Shown here: one piece after another, positions 1 through 9,100 of the stretch
Layout: the number at the start of each line of letters is the position of its first letter
How positions within the stretch are numbered: position 1 is the first letter of the stretch
Assembly: GCF_900129505.1 (NCBI RefSeq)
Contig: NZ_LT670818.1
Location: 8,961,001 to 9,025,000, forward strand
Direction: 5' to 3'
Origin: Bradyrhizobium erythrophlei
GTDB taxonomy: Bacteria > Pseudomonadota > Alphaproteobacteria > Rhizobiales > Xanthobacteraceae
DNA: 64,000 nucleotides
Program-made: the position numbers and the translations under genes
The notes under the pieces: generated by a model
What the model was told of the DNA's origin: nothing
Database searches by the model: none
The model's input: the letters and a program-made list of their open reading frames with translations, nothing else

Positions 1-883
1 TCACACCGGATTCGCCCGGCGTGACGCTGGCGTGCGGCGTGTCGGGAATCGTGTAGGCCACTTTGGTCCAGTAATTGGTGTCGGGCTGGTCCAGCACCTC
101 GATATCGCTGAGCATCTTGACCCAATAGGTCGCGTACCAGCCGGGCACCACGAGCCGCAGCGGAAAGCCGTTCACCAGCGGTAGTTGCTGGCCGTTCATG
201 GCATAGGCGATCATCACCTCGCCGTCGCGCGCATGCTCGATGTCGAGCGATTTCATGAAATGCGGCGCATCCGAAACCACGGGCTCGTCGAGCCCCTTGA
301 ACCGCACCTGCAGCGCACCCGGCTTGACGCCGGCTCTATCCAGCACGTCCTTCAGTCGAACCCCGGTCCAGAGCGCATTACCCATGGCGCCGTTGGCCCA
401 TTCCCCGCCGGGCACGCGGGGCTCGAAGAAGCCGCGCGAATTACCCGAGCACTGGTTCACCGCGGCGAGATCGACACTTGGCAACCCATGCAGGATATCG
501 TTGAGGGACAGCGACAGGGTCTGGTTGACATGACCGCGGACGTTCAGGACGAACTTGGCGGGATCGATATCGGTCGGGATCACCGCCCAGTGCCAGCGCA
601 CATAGAATTGGTCAGCCGGGGTGAAGACCCCTTTGTCGAAAACTTCAAACGGCGTTTCCAGCAAAGGCGGGCGGGTCCGCTGCAGGATCATCGGCCCCTT
701 CTCCGGAAACGCCGATGTGATCGGCCGCGCGCCGGGACCGCCGGGCAGCGGAAGCTCCGTCATGGTTTCCGCCAGCGCGCGGCTCGAGCGCGCGAAGTTC
801 GAAAGGGCGATGGCACCGACGCCGGCCGTTCCGAGCAATCGCCGTCGCGTGATCGCGTGGTGAAGAGGACCGGTCTCAGCCAT
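1..883 (-). CDS. Sulfite-oxidase-family molybdopterin oxidoreductase, Tat-exported (C-terminus beyond window)
   Basis: The frame is open from an ATG at 883 to the window edge, giving 294 residues of the N-terminal part. Residues 12-36 form a twin-arginine signal (TRRRLLGTAG followed by a hydrophobic stretch ending near SRALA), so the enzyme should act in the periplasm. The segment AAVNQCSGNSRG carries Cys145, which in the sulfite oxidase family ligates molybdenum. Members oxidise sulfite or related sulfur compounds (SorA, SoxC) and pass electrons to a cytochrome c. The partner would lie outside the window to the left. The substrate cannot be fixed from this fragment. The gene is divergent from the aldo/keto reductase. 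Confidence 0.9.
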   Translation of the reverse strand, partial: MAETGPLHHAITRRRLLGTAGVGAIALSNFARSSRALAETMTELPLPGGPGARPITSAFPEKGPMILQRTRPPLLETPFEVFDKGVFTPADQFYVRWHWAVIPTDIDPAKFVLNVRGHVNQTLSLSLNDILHGLPSVDLAAVNQCSGNSRGFFEPRVPGGEWANGAMGNALWTGVRLKDVLDRAGVKPGALQVRFKGLDEPVVSDAPHFMKSLDIEHARDGEVMIAYAMNGQQLPLVNGFPLRLVVPGWYATYWVKMLSDIEVLDQPDTNYWTKVAYTIPDTPHASVTPGESGV

Positions 884-985
884 TTACTCCTCCGGAAAAG
901 TTCCAGTTCTCGCCCTGATAACCCCAGCCTGTCCATCACCCGTCCATCAACAGATGGTGACAGCGGACGGGAACGCCATCGCGAG

Positions 986-1017
986 ATCGGGCGAATCTGG
1001 AATCGGGCGAATCTGGA
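986..1017. repeat. Perfect 16-bp tandem repeat in a divergent promoter region
   Basis: The unit ATCGGGCGAATCTGGA occurs twice head to tail (986-1001 and 1002-1017). It lies in the 269-base gap between the molybdopterin oxidoreductase (leftward) and the aldo/keto reductase (rightward), about 100 bases upstream of the first and 136 upstream of the second. A tandem operator is possible, but nothing else supports it. Confidence 0.6.
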
Positions 1018-1152
1018 ACCCGGTCATCGAACGCAATCAAATAAATCCCTTTTTAGTCGAACTCCCGCACCGGCATGACCATTTTCATCGCAACGATCGA
1101 AATCAACGGCGTGCACTTCGGTCGCGCCGCCGTCATTTGCAGGAGTTGAACG

Positions 1153-2178
1153 ATGAACCGCATTCCCTCCCATCATACCAGCATGGAATTCGTCGATATT
1201 CCCGGAACCTCCATTCGCGCCTCGCGCGTCGCGCTGGGGACGTGGGCGATGGGCGGTTGGATGTGGGGCGGCAGCAACGAGAGCGACGCCGTCAGCGCCA
1301 TCCACGCCGCGATCGACCGCGGCATCAACCTCATCGACACCGCGCCGGTCTACGGCTTCGGCCGGTCAGAGGAAATCGTCGGCAAGGCGCTGGCCGAGCG
1401 CGGACGGCGCAAGCGCGTCTACATCGCCACCAAGGTCGGACTCGACTGGAAAGACGGCAAGCCGTTTCGCAACGCCAGCAAGGCACGGATCATCGCGGAG
1501 GCCGAAGCGTCCCTCCGGCGTCTGCAGACCGACGTCATTGATCTCTATCAGGTGCACTGGCCGGATCCGAACACCCCGATCGCGGAAGTTGCCGACGCCA
1601 TGGGCGAACTGCATCGAACCGGAAAGATTCGCGCCATCGGCGTCAGCAATTTCACCCCGGCGCAGATGACGGAATTTCGCAAGGTAGCGCCGCTGCACAC
1701 CGCGCAGCCGCCCTACAATCTGTTCGAACGCGCCATCGAACAGGACGTGCTTCCCTATTGCCGCGCGCAAGACATCGCCGTGCTGGCCTACGGCTCGCTG
1801 TGCCGCGGGTTGTTGTCCGGCGGCATGTCGCGAACGACCCGGTTTGCGGGCGATGATCTGCGCAAGAACGATCCGAAGTTTCGCGAACCGCGATACGAGC
1901 AGTATCTCGCCGCGGTCGAGAAACTCGACCAATTCGCGCAAGACCGCTTCGGCAGGCGGGTGATTCACCTGGCCGCGCGCTGGGTGCTCGACCGCGGCGA
2001 AGCCAATATCGCCTTGTGGGGCGCGCGCCGCGCCGATCAGCTCGCGCCGATCGCCGACGTCGTCGGCTGGCACATCGACAAGGCCGCGATGGACGAGATC
2101 GACCGGATTCTCAAGGAGACGGTCAGTGATCCCGTCGGCCCCGAGTTCATGGCGCCGCCCGATCGTCTTGCGGCGTAA
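1153..2178 (+). CDS. Aldo/keto reductase
   Basis: A 341-residue cytoplasmic (beta/alpha)8 barrel of the aldo/keto reductase superfamily, reducing carbonyl compounds with NADPH. The catalytic tetrad can be read: Asp and Tyr in DTAPVYGFGRSE, Lys in IATKVGLDW, His in YQVHWPDPNTP. The family segment GVSNFTPAQM is also present. An AGGAG Shine-Dalgarno sequence lies 7 bases before the ATG at 1153; a second in-frame ATG at 1183 (MEFVDIPG) would match many family N-termini more closely. It is monocistronic and divergent from the molybdopterin enzyme. The substrate is unknown. Confidence 0.93.
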   Translation: MNRIPSHHTSMEFVDIPGTSIRASRVALGTWAMGGWMWGGSNESDAVSAIHAAIDRGINLIDTAPVYGFGRSEEIVGKALAERGRRKRVYIATKVGLDWKDGKPFRNASKARIIAEAEASLRRLQTDVIDLYQVHWPDPNTPIAEVADAMGELHRTGKIRAIGVSNFTPAQMTEFRKVAPLHTAQPPYNLFERAIEQDVLPYCRAQDIAVLAYGSLCRGLLSGGMSRTTRFAGDDLRKNDPKFREPRYEQYLAAVEKLDQFAQDRFGRRVIHLAARWVLDRGEANIALWGARRADQLAPIADVVGWHIDKAAMDEIDRILKETVSDPVGPEFMAPPDRLAA

Positions 2179-2666
2179 CCGCTCGGCTAACATCAGGGAA
2201 ACAGCATGAAGCGATTGGGTTGCAGCCCGCTTGTCCCAGGCCGGCATGGTCACGGGCGCACCCACCTTGGGGTCACCTCGCCGCAGATCCCTCGTCGCCA
2301 ACACCCACAACGTCGTCTTCGCTCCTTGTTCTTTCCATTGTCGTGGCGACATACGTCGAGAGATGTTCCTAATCGGATAGATGCTTGCGATCAGAAACGA
2401 TCCAATAAACATCGATAGCGAACGCGATCTCCTTAACCAAAACTATTTTCAAGCTTTCTACGCCAGCTGTGTGAACGCTTACACAGTGCGTTTCGAAAAA
2501 ATTACAAATTCACAGACATCAAATTCGAGCTCAGCTGGTTTTCCATCGATAAACTCGTATTTAATTGAATGGATCACGCGAGCGAGCCATCTTCTGAAGA
2601 AGCGAAACCGTGAGCGCTCAGCAACGCAGTCTGTGCAGTCACTCGGGTCATATCGGGGAATTCTTC
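2179..2666. other. Gene-free 488 bases, AT-rich in its second half
   Basis: No convincing gene. Roughly 2400-2600 is clearly richer in A and T than its surroundings and probably contains the promoter of the exported-protein/RND operon. The GC-rich part (2200-2400) has short open frames on both strands with no recognisable family; a decayed mobile element is conceivable but not shown. Confidence 0.5.
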
Positions 2667-3554
2667 ATGAGACTTTTCCTAGTTGCCGCGACGGCCTGGC
2701 CATTACTCTGTGCCAGCCCCGCATTCGCCCAGGTCGGCGATGCGCTCGCCGACCCACTTTCGCCCATGCCTTCGCTCGACGCCACCTCTCCGCTTGGAAT
2801 TGGCGCCGGTGGATCGGTCGGCCCGACCGGAGTCCCGCTGGGCGCCACCGAACTCATGTCAACGGGAGTCAGTCCGCTGCCCACCGGCGTAACCGGCACC
2901 ATCGCGATCCCAACCAACGGAGCCATTACAGGCGGCGGCACCCCATGTTCATCGGTGGGGACTTTGCCATCGGGAATGTACGGATCGACCGCCACCTACG
3001 ACGGCGGCGGAACGGCAGCCGGAACCGCTGTGCCTGCTACCGCGGCAACGACGGGCAGCCCGGTGACGACGGGCACTGCGACGCCGGACGCGATGGCGAT
3101 GCCGGGAATGTCCCCGTCGCCGGGAATGTCGACATCTTCGGGAATGATGGACACGTCGGGAATGTCGGGAACGTGCGGCTCCGGCTCAAGCAGCCTCGCC
3201 GCATCCTCCGCTCCAACGTCAACTTCGCCCACCACACCGGGCGGCGCGGCTCGAACCGGAATTCCCTTTGGATCATTCGAGATTGGCAATCTTGGCGTTA
3301 GTTCGGCACCAGCCGTACCGCTGCCAGGCGCATTGCCGATCGCCGGCACCATCGCGCCGATTCCGTTGGCACCCGCGATGCCGACCGTTTTACCCGTGAC
3401 GTCACCCGCGACGACGTCAAGCAATCCGGCGTGCGCGAGCCCCGGCACCAACAGCGGGATCGGGAGTTTCGCCGGCGAGGGCAACGCCGGGATCACCGGA
3501 ACGTCGAACGCGGCGCGACTGGAGAGACAATCCATCCTCTGTCAACGGCCATGA
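2667..3554 (+). CDS. Exported Ser/Thr/Gly/Pro-rich low-complexity protein (copy 1)
   Basis: A 295-residue protein of unknown family. The ATG at 2667 is preferred because MRLFLVAATAWPLLCASPAFAQ is a good Sec signal peptide and the paralogue at 3646 begins the same way; an earlier ATG at 2610 would only add unrelated residues. The mature chain is almost wholly Gly, Ser, Thr, Pro and Ala, with short repeats such as PGMSPSPGMSTSSGM and two conserved spots, STATYDGGG and TCGSGSSS. It opens the operon that continues through the paralogue into the RND adaptor and pump, so it may be a periplasmic or surface accessory of that system. No enzyme motif is visible. Confidence 0.75.
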   Translation: MRLFLVAATAWPLLCASPAFAQVGDALADPLSPMPSLDATSPLGIGAGGSVGPTGVPLGATELMSTGVSPLPTGVTGTIAIPTNGAITGGGTPCSSVGTLPSGMYGSTATYDGGGTAAGTAVPATAATTGSPVTTGTATPDAMAMPGMSPSPGMSTSSGMMDTSGMSGTCGSGSSSLAASSAPTSTSPTTPGGAARTGIPFGSFEIGNLGVSSAPAVPLPGALPIAGTIAPIPLAPAMPTVLPVTSPATTSSNPACASPGTNSGIGSFAGEGNAGITGTSNAARLERQSILCQRP

Positions 3555-3649
3555 AGAAGAACATCGTCGCCTCCGCTGCCTTACTGACTGCGCTGCTTGC
3601 GGTCGCTCGCTGCGTAATCCTTACGCTCTTATGGGAGAATCTTGCATGA
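3551..3649 (+). pseudogene. 32-codon stub resembling the start of the downstream RND adaptor gene
   Basis: The stub begins MKKNIVASAALLTALLAV, clearly like the adaptor's own start at 4389 (MKKKIVVPAGLLAAALVA), then runs out at a stop that overlaps the ATG at 3646. Its ATG overlaps the stop region of copy 1, just as a next gene in the operon would. The likely origin is a duplication of the unit exported protein plus adaptor start, with most of the adaptor later lost. It may still be translated and couple the two exported-protein genes. Confidence 0.6.
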
Positions 3650-4356
3650 GACCATTGTTAATCGTCGCGGCGACCTTGCCCCTGCTGTGCTGCGGCCCGG
3701 CATTCGCCCAGGTCGGCACGGCCATGCCCCCGCTCGGCGTCACCTCTTCGCTCGGAACGGATCCCAGCGCTACGGTCGGCACAAATGGTCTGGCGCCGGG
3801 CGTATCGACTCCCGTCAATCCCGTACCCAACGGCGTCACCGGCACGATTGCCGTTCCAAGCACAAGCAGCGGCGCGGGGGGGTGCTCGACCTTGGCGACT
3901 TCGCCAATGGGAACGTTCGGATCGCCCGCGACCTACGACGGTGGCGGAATGGCAATGGCAAACGGAACGACGACGCCCGCCACTGCAGGGACGATGGGCG
4001 GCGTAGCGCCGTCGGGAACATCGACGTCGTCGGGAATATCGACCTCGACGGCAATCTCGGCGACGTCGGGACTGTCGACCTCCTCGGGAATGGTGGAAAC
4101 GTCGGGATTGACGGGGATGTGCGGCTCCGGTTCGAGCAGCATCGCCGCATCGTCGAGCCCAACATCAACGTCACCTGCCACGACAAGCAGCAACACTCGC
4201 GCCGGGGTTCCGTTGGGATCCTACCAGATCGGCAATCTCGGGATTAGCCCCGCGGTCCCGGTACCGGCGCCAAGCGTGCCACCCATCGTCGTGCCCAGTT
4301 CGCCGGTACCCGTGGTGCCCAGCGTTTCACCTGTGGCGGGAAGTACCATTCCCTGA
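3646..4356 (+). CDS. Exported Ser/Thr/Gly/Pro-rich low-complexity protein (copy 2)
   Basis: A 236-residue paralogue of the preceding exported protein. The ATG at 3646 starts a signal peptide, MRPLLIVAATLPLLCCGPA, with cleavage expected after AFAQ. Shared landmarks with copy 1 are SPATYDGGG, MCGSGSSSIAASS and a C-terminal block GSYQIGNLGIS (copy 1: GSFEIGNLGVS), followed by a Pro/Val/Ala tail. The middle is a run of Thr/Ser/Gly steps such as STSSGISTSTAISATSG. It lies 32 bases before the RND adaptor and is presumably co-transcribed with it. Function unknown; both copies carry few conserved cysteines that could form disulfides in the periplasm. Confidence 0.75.
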   Translation: MRPLLIVAATLPLLCCGPAFAQVGTAMPPLGVTSSLGTDPSATVGTNGLAPGVSTPVNPVPNGVTGTIAVPSTSSGAGGCSTLATSPMGTFGSPATYDGGGMAMANGTTTPATAGTMGGVAPSGTSTSSGISTSTAISATSGLSTSSGMVETSGLTGMCGSGSSSIAASSSPTSTSPATTSSNTRAGVPLGSYQIGNLGISPAVPVPAPSVPPIVVPSSPVPVVPSVSPVAGSTIP

Positions 4357-4388
4357 AGCAACTGTCTGGTTTGTGAGAGAAAGCCGTC

Positions 4389-5567
4389 ATGAAAAAGAAA
4401 ATCGTTGTCCCTGCCGGCCTGCTGGCTGCGGCGCTCGTGGCCGGCGGTCTGTACTTCACACATGTCCACGCGTTGCAGAAGGTCGACGCCGAGCCCGCTC
4501 CGCCAACGGCGCCGATCGTCGCTGGGACGGTCGCCCAGCATGAGGTGCCGATCTATCTTACCGGTGTCGGCACGGTGATTGCGTACAATACAGACGTCGT
4601 ACGTGCCCAGATCCAGGGGCAAATCATCAGCATCAACTTCACCGAAGGCCAGACCGTACATGCCGGGGATTTGCTCGCGCAGATCGATCCGCGGCCCTAT
4701 CAGGCCCTGGTTGATCAGTATACCGGGAACCTGGAGCGCGATCAGGCCCAGCTCAAGAATGCCCAGGCCAATCTCGCTCGCTACACCAATTTGGGGGATA
4801 AGGGCTACGCCACCCCACAACTGGTCGAGACCCAGCAGGCACAAGTGGGGGAGCTGCAGGCGGCCATCAAGACCGATAACGCGCTGATCGACGCCGCAAA
4901 GGTGCAGCTCAGCTACACGCGCCTGACGTCACCCATCGATGGCGTGGTTGGTATTCGTCAGATCGACGTCGGCAACATCATCAGCCCGTCAAATACCAAC
5001 GGCCTCGTCGTCGTCACGCAGCTCCATCCGATTTCGCTGATATTCACGCTGCCGGAGACGAGTCTGCCGCTAATCCAGCAGCAGCAGGAGAAAACCAAGA
5101 AGCCGTTCACGGTCTTCGCCTACAACCAGGATAACACGATGCTGCTGGATCAAGGCCAGCTCGGCCTCGTCAACAACGAGATCCTGCAGACCACCGGCTC
5201 GATCCAGCTCAAGGCGAACTTTGACAACAAGGCGAACAAGCTCTGGCCGGGAGAGCTCGTCAACGCGCGGCTGCTGGTCGATACGCGGCATAATGGTCTG
5301 ACCGTTCCCGCTGGGGTCGTGCAGCAAGGTGCGAAAGGACCCTACGCCTACGTCGTCAATCCCGACAACACCGTGGCAATCCGCCCCATCAAGGTCGCGC
5401 AAATCAGCGACGGCCAGGCGTTGATCGATTCCGGCCTTTCGGCCAACGAACAGGTGGTGGTTGACGGACAATACAAGCTGCAGCCGGGCACGCATGTCAC
5501 GTTCCTGCACGGCCAGGCGGCACAGGAAGCAGCCGCGCAGCAAGCATTACAGGCGCCGATCCCATGA
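4389..5567 (+). CDS. RND efflux periplasmic adaptor (membrane fusion protein)
   Basis: A 392-residue adaptor of the MdtA/AcrA type that links the inner-membrane pump to an outer-membrane channel. The N-terminus (MKKKIVVPAGLLAAALVAGG) is a membrane anchor. A lipoyl half-motif, QGQIISINFTEGQTVHAGD, is followed by a helical hairpin (DQAQLKNAQANLARYTNLG) and the second lipoyl half (TRLTSPIDGVVGIRQIDVG). Beta-barrel and membrane-proximal domains fill the rest. Its stop overlaps the pump ATG (ATGA, 5564-5567), so the two are translationally coupled. No outer-membrane TolC gene is in the window. Confidence 0.96.
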   Translation: MKKKIVVPAGLLAAALVAGGLYFTHVHALQKVDAEPAPPTAPIVAGTVAQHEVPIYLTGVGTVIAYNTDVVRAQIQGQIISINFTEGQTVHAGDLLAQIDPRPYQALVDQYTGNLERDQAQLKNAQANLARYTNLGDKGYATPQLVETQQAQVGELQAAIKTDNALIDAAKVQLSYTRLTSPIDGVVGIRQIDVGNIISPSNTNGLVVVTQLHPISLIFTLPETSLPLIQQQQEKTKKPFTVFAYNQDNTMLLDQGQLGLVNNEILQTTGSIQLKANFDNKANKLWPGELVNARLLVDTRHNGLTVPAGVVQQGAKGPYAYVVNPDNTVAIRPIKVAQISDGQALIDSGLSANEQVVVDGQYKLQPGTHVTFLHGQAAQEAAAQQALQAPIP

Positions 5568-8500
5568 ATATTTCCGCACCGTTTATCCAACGGCCGATCG
5601 CGACCGCGCTGATAATGGTAGGGTTGTTGGTCGGAGGCCTGGTCGCCTATCCGCTGATGCCGGTGGCGTCGTTGCCCAACGTCAACTATCCGACGGTTAC
5701 GGTCACGGCCCAGTTGCCGGGTGCGGACCCGCAGACCATGGGATCGACGGTGGCATCGCCACTGGAGCTGCAGTTCGGCGAGATCCCGGGCCTCACTCAG
5801 ATGACGTCGGCGAGCGCGGTCGGCTACACCCAGATCACCCTGCAGTTCGACTTGAGCCGCAACATCGATGGGGCGGTCAGCGACACGTTGTCGGCTATCC
5901 AGACCGCGTCCGCGTATCTGCCCAAGGGCATCCCGTATCCACCCATGATCCGCAAGGTCAATCCGGCCGACACGCCGATCCTGGTGCTCGGCGTCAGTTC
6001 GGACACCCTGCCGATAACGGTCGTCGATGCCTATGCGCAGAATATCTTGTTGCAAAAGATCTCGCAGATATCCGGGGTCGGCCTCGTCGGTGTCGGAGGG
6101 CAGCAGCAGCCGGCCGTCCGGGTACAGGTCGATCCGCAAGCGCTGGCAGCTCGCGGCATCAACCTGGAGGATGTCCGTACGGTGCTGGGCCAGGCCAATG
6201 TCGACCTTCCGAAAGGTCAGCTCAACAGCCCGCGCCAGACCTTCACGCTCAATACCAACGATCAGTTGTTCGAGCCCGACAAATACGCCGACCTGGTCAT
6301 CGCCTATCGCAACGGATCGCCGGTCCGCATCCGCGATGTCGGCCGTGCCATCAGCGCGGGCCAGAACGAACTGATCGCCGGCTGGGAAAACAACAAGCAC
6401 GCCGTCACTCTGGCGATCCAGCGCCAGCCCGGCGCCAACGTCATCGAAACGGTGCAGCGAATCAAGGACATGATGCCGGTGCTGCAGGCGTCGATCCCGG
6501 CTGCCGTCAAGATAGACACCATTTCCGATCGCACCCAGACCATCCGCGCATCGGTTGCCGACGTGCAGTTCACGCTCATGCTGACTGTAGCGCTCGTCGT
6601 CATGGTGATCTTCATATTCCTGCGCAGTTTCTGGGCGACCGTTATCCCGGCCATCACCGTGCCGCTGTCGCTGGTCGGCACCTTCGCGGTGCTCTACGAA
6701 ATGGGCTATACTCTGGACAACCTCTCGCTGATGGCCTTGTCGATCGCGGTCGGATTCGTGGTCGACGACGCCGTCGTCGAGATAGAGAACATCCAGCGAC
6801 ACATCGAGGAGGGCCTCTCGCCGTACGACGCGGCGATGAAGGGATCCGGCGAGATCGGCTTCACTGTCGTGGCGATTACGTTTTCCCTCATCGCCGTATT
6901 CATTCCGCTATTCCTGATGAGCGGCTATGTCGGACTGCTGTTCCGCGAGTTCGCGATCACGGTGAGCGTGGCCCTCCTTCTCTCGCTGGTAATCTCGCGG
7001 ACGCTCACGCCGATGATGTGCGCCTACCTGCTCAAGCCCGAGAGCAACGAGCACGGCTGGCTCTACCGGATGTCCGAGCGCGGCTTCGATGGCCTGCTTA
7101 ACGCTTATGAGGCAGGCCTCAAGATCGTGCTGCGGCACCGCTTCATCACGCTCATGGTGATGTTCGGCACCATCGCGCTGACCGGGTATCTCTACGTCAT
7201 CATTCCCAAGGGCTTCTTTCCCCAGCAGGATACCGGCCTGATCATCGGCCAGTCGGAGGCGGCGCAGGATATTTCCTTCCAGGCCATGACCGAGCGCGAG
7301 CAGGCCCTGCTCGATGCCATCGTGCGCGATCCGGCCGTAGCTTCCGTGGCTGCGGCGACCGGCGCCGGCGGTGGCCTCTACACGATCAACGATGGCCGTG
7401 TATTCATTCAGCTCAAGCCGAAAGCGCAGCGCGGTCCAATCGACCAGGTGATGGCGCGGCTGCGGACCGAACTTGGCAAGATCCAGGGCATTACGCTCTA
7501 CATGCAGGCGGCTCAGGACATTACGATCGGCGCGCGGCTGAACAAGACCCAGTTTCAGTACACCATGAACGACCCGGACCCGGGTGAACTCAACCACTGG
7601 ACGGACCTGTTCGTCGAGAAGTTCAAGGCGCTTCACAGCGTCACTGATGTCGCCACCGATCAGCTCAATGCCGGGCCGCTGCTCGACATCACGATCAAGC
7701 GCGACGTCGCGTCGAGCTACGGCATCCTGCCCTATACGATCGACAACACGCTCGACGACGCGTTCGGCCAGCGTATCGTGTCCACGATCTACACCACCCT
7801 GCAGCAATACCATGTCGTTCTGGAGGTCGACCCCAAATTCCAGTATGGGCCGGAAGCGCTCAACGGCATCTATGTCAAATCGTCGAGCGGACAGCAGGTG
7901 CCGATATCCACGCTGGTCGATTCGGCCGTGAAGGTTGCGCCGCTTGTGGTCAACCACACAGGACAGTTCCCGTCGGTGACAATCTCGTTCAACCTCGCGC
8001 CGGGCGCCGCGATCGGCCAGGCGGTAAGCGATATTCAAGCGGCCGAAAAAGCGCTTCACCCGCCGCTCTCGCTCCAGACCAGCTTCCAGGGCAACGCGCA
8101 GGCCTTTGGCGCATCGCTGAAGAGCACGCCGATCCTCATACTCGCGGCGTTGTTCGTTATCTACCTGATCCTCGGCGTGCTCTATGAGAGCCTGATCCAC
8201 CCGATCACGATTATCTCCACGCTCCCCTCGGCCGGCGTCGGCGCGCTGCTGCTGCTGATGGCGGTGCACATCGATCTCAGCGTGATCGCGATCGTCGGCC
8301 TCATACTGCTGATCGGCATCGTCAAGAAGAACGGCATCATGCTGGTGGATTTCGCCATGCAAGCCGAACAGAGCGAAGGCCTTACGACGGAAGAATCGAT
8401 CTATCAGGCCTGCATCAAGCGCTTCCGGCCGATCCTGATGACGACGATGGCGGCGCTGCTCGGCGCCGTGCCGATGATGGTGGGTACGGGGGTTGGCTCG

Positions 8501-8686
8501 GAGCTTCGCCAGCCGCTCGGTTACGCCATCGTCGGCGGCCTCGCGGTGTCGCAGATCCTCACCCTCTACACGACGCCGGTCGTCTACATCTATCTCGACA
8601 AGCTGCAGAACCGGCTGTTCGGACACAAGAAGCAAGCGGAACAGCAAGCGGCTCCCAGCGGCGCACAGCCGGCACCCGCCGAATGA
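5564..8686 (+). CDS. RND (HAE1 family) multidrug efflux pump
   Basis: A 1040-residue inner-membrane proton antiporter, normal length for AcrB/MdtB/MdtC relatives, exporting amphiphilic compounds from the periplasm. The first helix region reads MNISAPFIQRPIATALIMVG, followed by VASLPNVNYPTVTVTAQLPG, typical of the family. The proton-relay pair of transmembrane helix 4 is visible in GFVVDDAVVEIEN, and the helix 10 region has GIVKKNGIMLVDFA. It overlaps the adaptor gene by four bases. The C-terminal tail is Gln/Ala/Pro-rich. A scrap similar to its two ends lies downstream at 9523-9693. The closest type is the MdtBC-like group; substrates cannot be deduced. Confidence 0.96.
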   Translation: MNISAPFIQRPIATALIMVGLLVGGLVAYPLMPVASLPNVNYPTVTVTAQLPGADPQTMGSTVASPLELQFGEIPGLTQMTSASAVGYTQITLQFDLSRNIDGAVSDTLSAIQTASAYLPKGIPYPPMIRKVNPADTPILVLGVSSDTLPITVVDAYAQNILLQKISQISGVGLVGVGGQQQPAVRVQVDPQALAARGINLEDVRTVLGQANVDLPKGQLNSPRQTFTLNTNDQLFEPDKYADLVIAYRNGSPVRIRDVGRAISAGQNELIAGWENNKHAVTLAIQRQPGANVIETVQRIKDMMPVLQASIPAAVKIDTISDRTQTIRASVADVQFTLMLTVALVVMVIFIFLRSFWATVIPAITVPLSLVGTFAVLYEMGYTLDNLSLMALSIAVGFVVDDAVVEIENIQRHIEEGLSPYDAAMKGSGEIGFTVVAITFSLIAVFIPLFLMSGYVGLLFREFAITVSVALLLSLVISRTLTPMMCAYLLKPESNEHGWLYRMSERGFDGLLNAYEAGLKIVLRHRFITLMVMFGTIALTGYLYVIIPKGFFPQQDTGLIIGQSEAAQDISFQAMTEREQALLDAIVRDPAVASVAAATGAGGGLYTINDGRVFIQLKPKAQRGPIDQVMARLRTELGKIQGITLYMQAAQDITIGARLNKTQFQYTMNDPDPGELNHWTDLFVEKFKALHSVTDVATDQLNAGPLLDITIKRDVASSYGILPYTIDNTLDDAFGQRIVSTIYTTLQQYHVVLEVDPKFQYGPEALNGIYVKSSSGQQVPISTLVDSAVKVAPLVVNHTGQFPSVTISFNLAPGAAIGQAVSDIQAAEKALHPPLSLQTSFQGNAQAFGASLKSTPILILAALFVIYLILGVLYESLIHPITIISTLPSAGVGALLLLMAVHIDLSVIAIVGLILLIGIVKKNGIMLVDFAMQAEQSEGLTTEESIYQACIKRFRPILMTTMAALLGAVPMMVGTGVGSELRQPLGYAIVGGLAVSQILTLYTTPVVYIYLDKLQNRLFGHKKQAEQQAAPSGAQPAPAE

Positions 8687-9100
8687 TCAAGGGTCAGCGG
8701 TGTCCAATTCGCTCGCATGCAGAGGACACGCGACCGTCGTGGCGGCCACTCAGTGCCGCCGCCTCGCCCAACATGGCCGAACAGGCGTCTTCGACATAAA
8801 ACGTCGCATCTACACTGCTCGTGCGCGGCGCACTTTGGATGCCCTGTTGCAATTTTGCACCCTCAAGAAGCCGAAGCTCAAGGCAACGCGGTTTCGGTTC
8901 ATCTGGCACTCGCTCACGCTCGGCTTGCGTCGCGCCAGGCGCCTCAATTTCGGATGATTGAACGCGAATTTAGTAGAGACGGCGAACAACGATCCTCATC
9001 TTCAGTCCATCGCGACGTCGGCGTTTGCCATGTTGGGACACGCCAGCGTCCGACTACATTCCTGCGGCGGAAAGTCCCGCCCATCCCAAAGGAGAATATC
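8687..9100. other. Gene-free 414 bases
   Basis: No gene recognised on either strand; short open frames here lack start signals and family features. The last 20 bases hold the strong Shine-Dalgarno AAAGGAG of the glycine-rich gene. Confidence 0.5.

Noticed and set aside
2206..2418. 70-codon frame after the aldo/keto reductase, considered as a transposase scrap
   Set aside because: No transposase motif or terminal inverted repeats could be identified.
2648..3535. Long minus-strand open frames opposite the first exported low-complexity protein
   Set aside because: They mirror the Gly/Ser/Thr-rich composition of the plus-strand gene and have no signal peptide or ribosome site; the plus strand has both.
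5348..6802. 484-codon minus-strand open frame across the RND adaptor and pump
   Set aside because: Arg/His/Asp-rich shadow typical of the reverse strand of GC-rich genes; the plus strand encodes unmistakable RND proteins.
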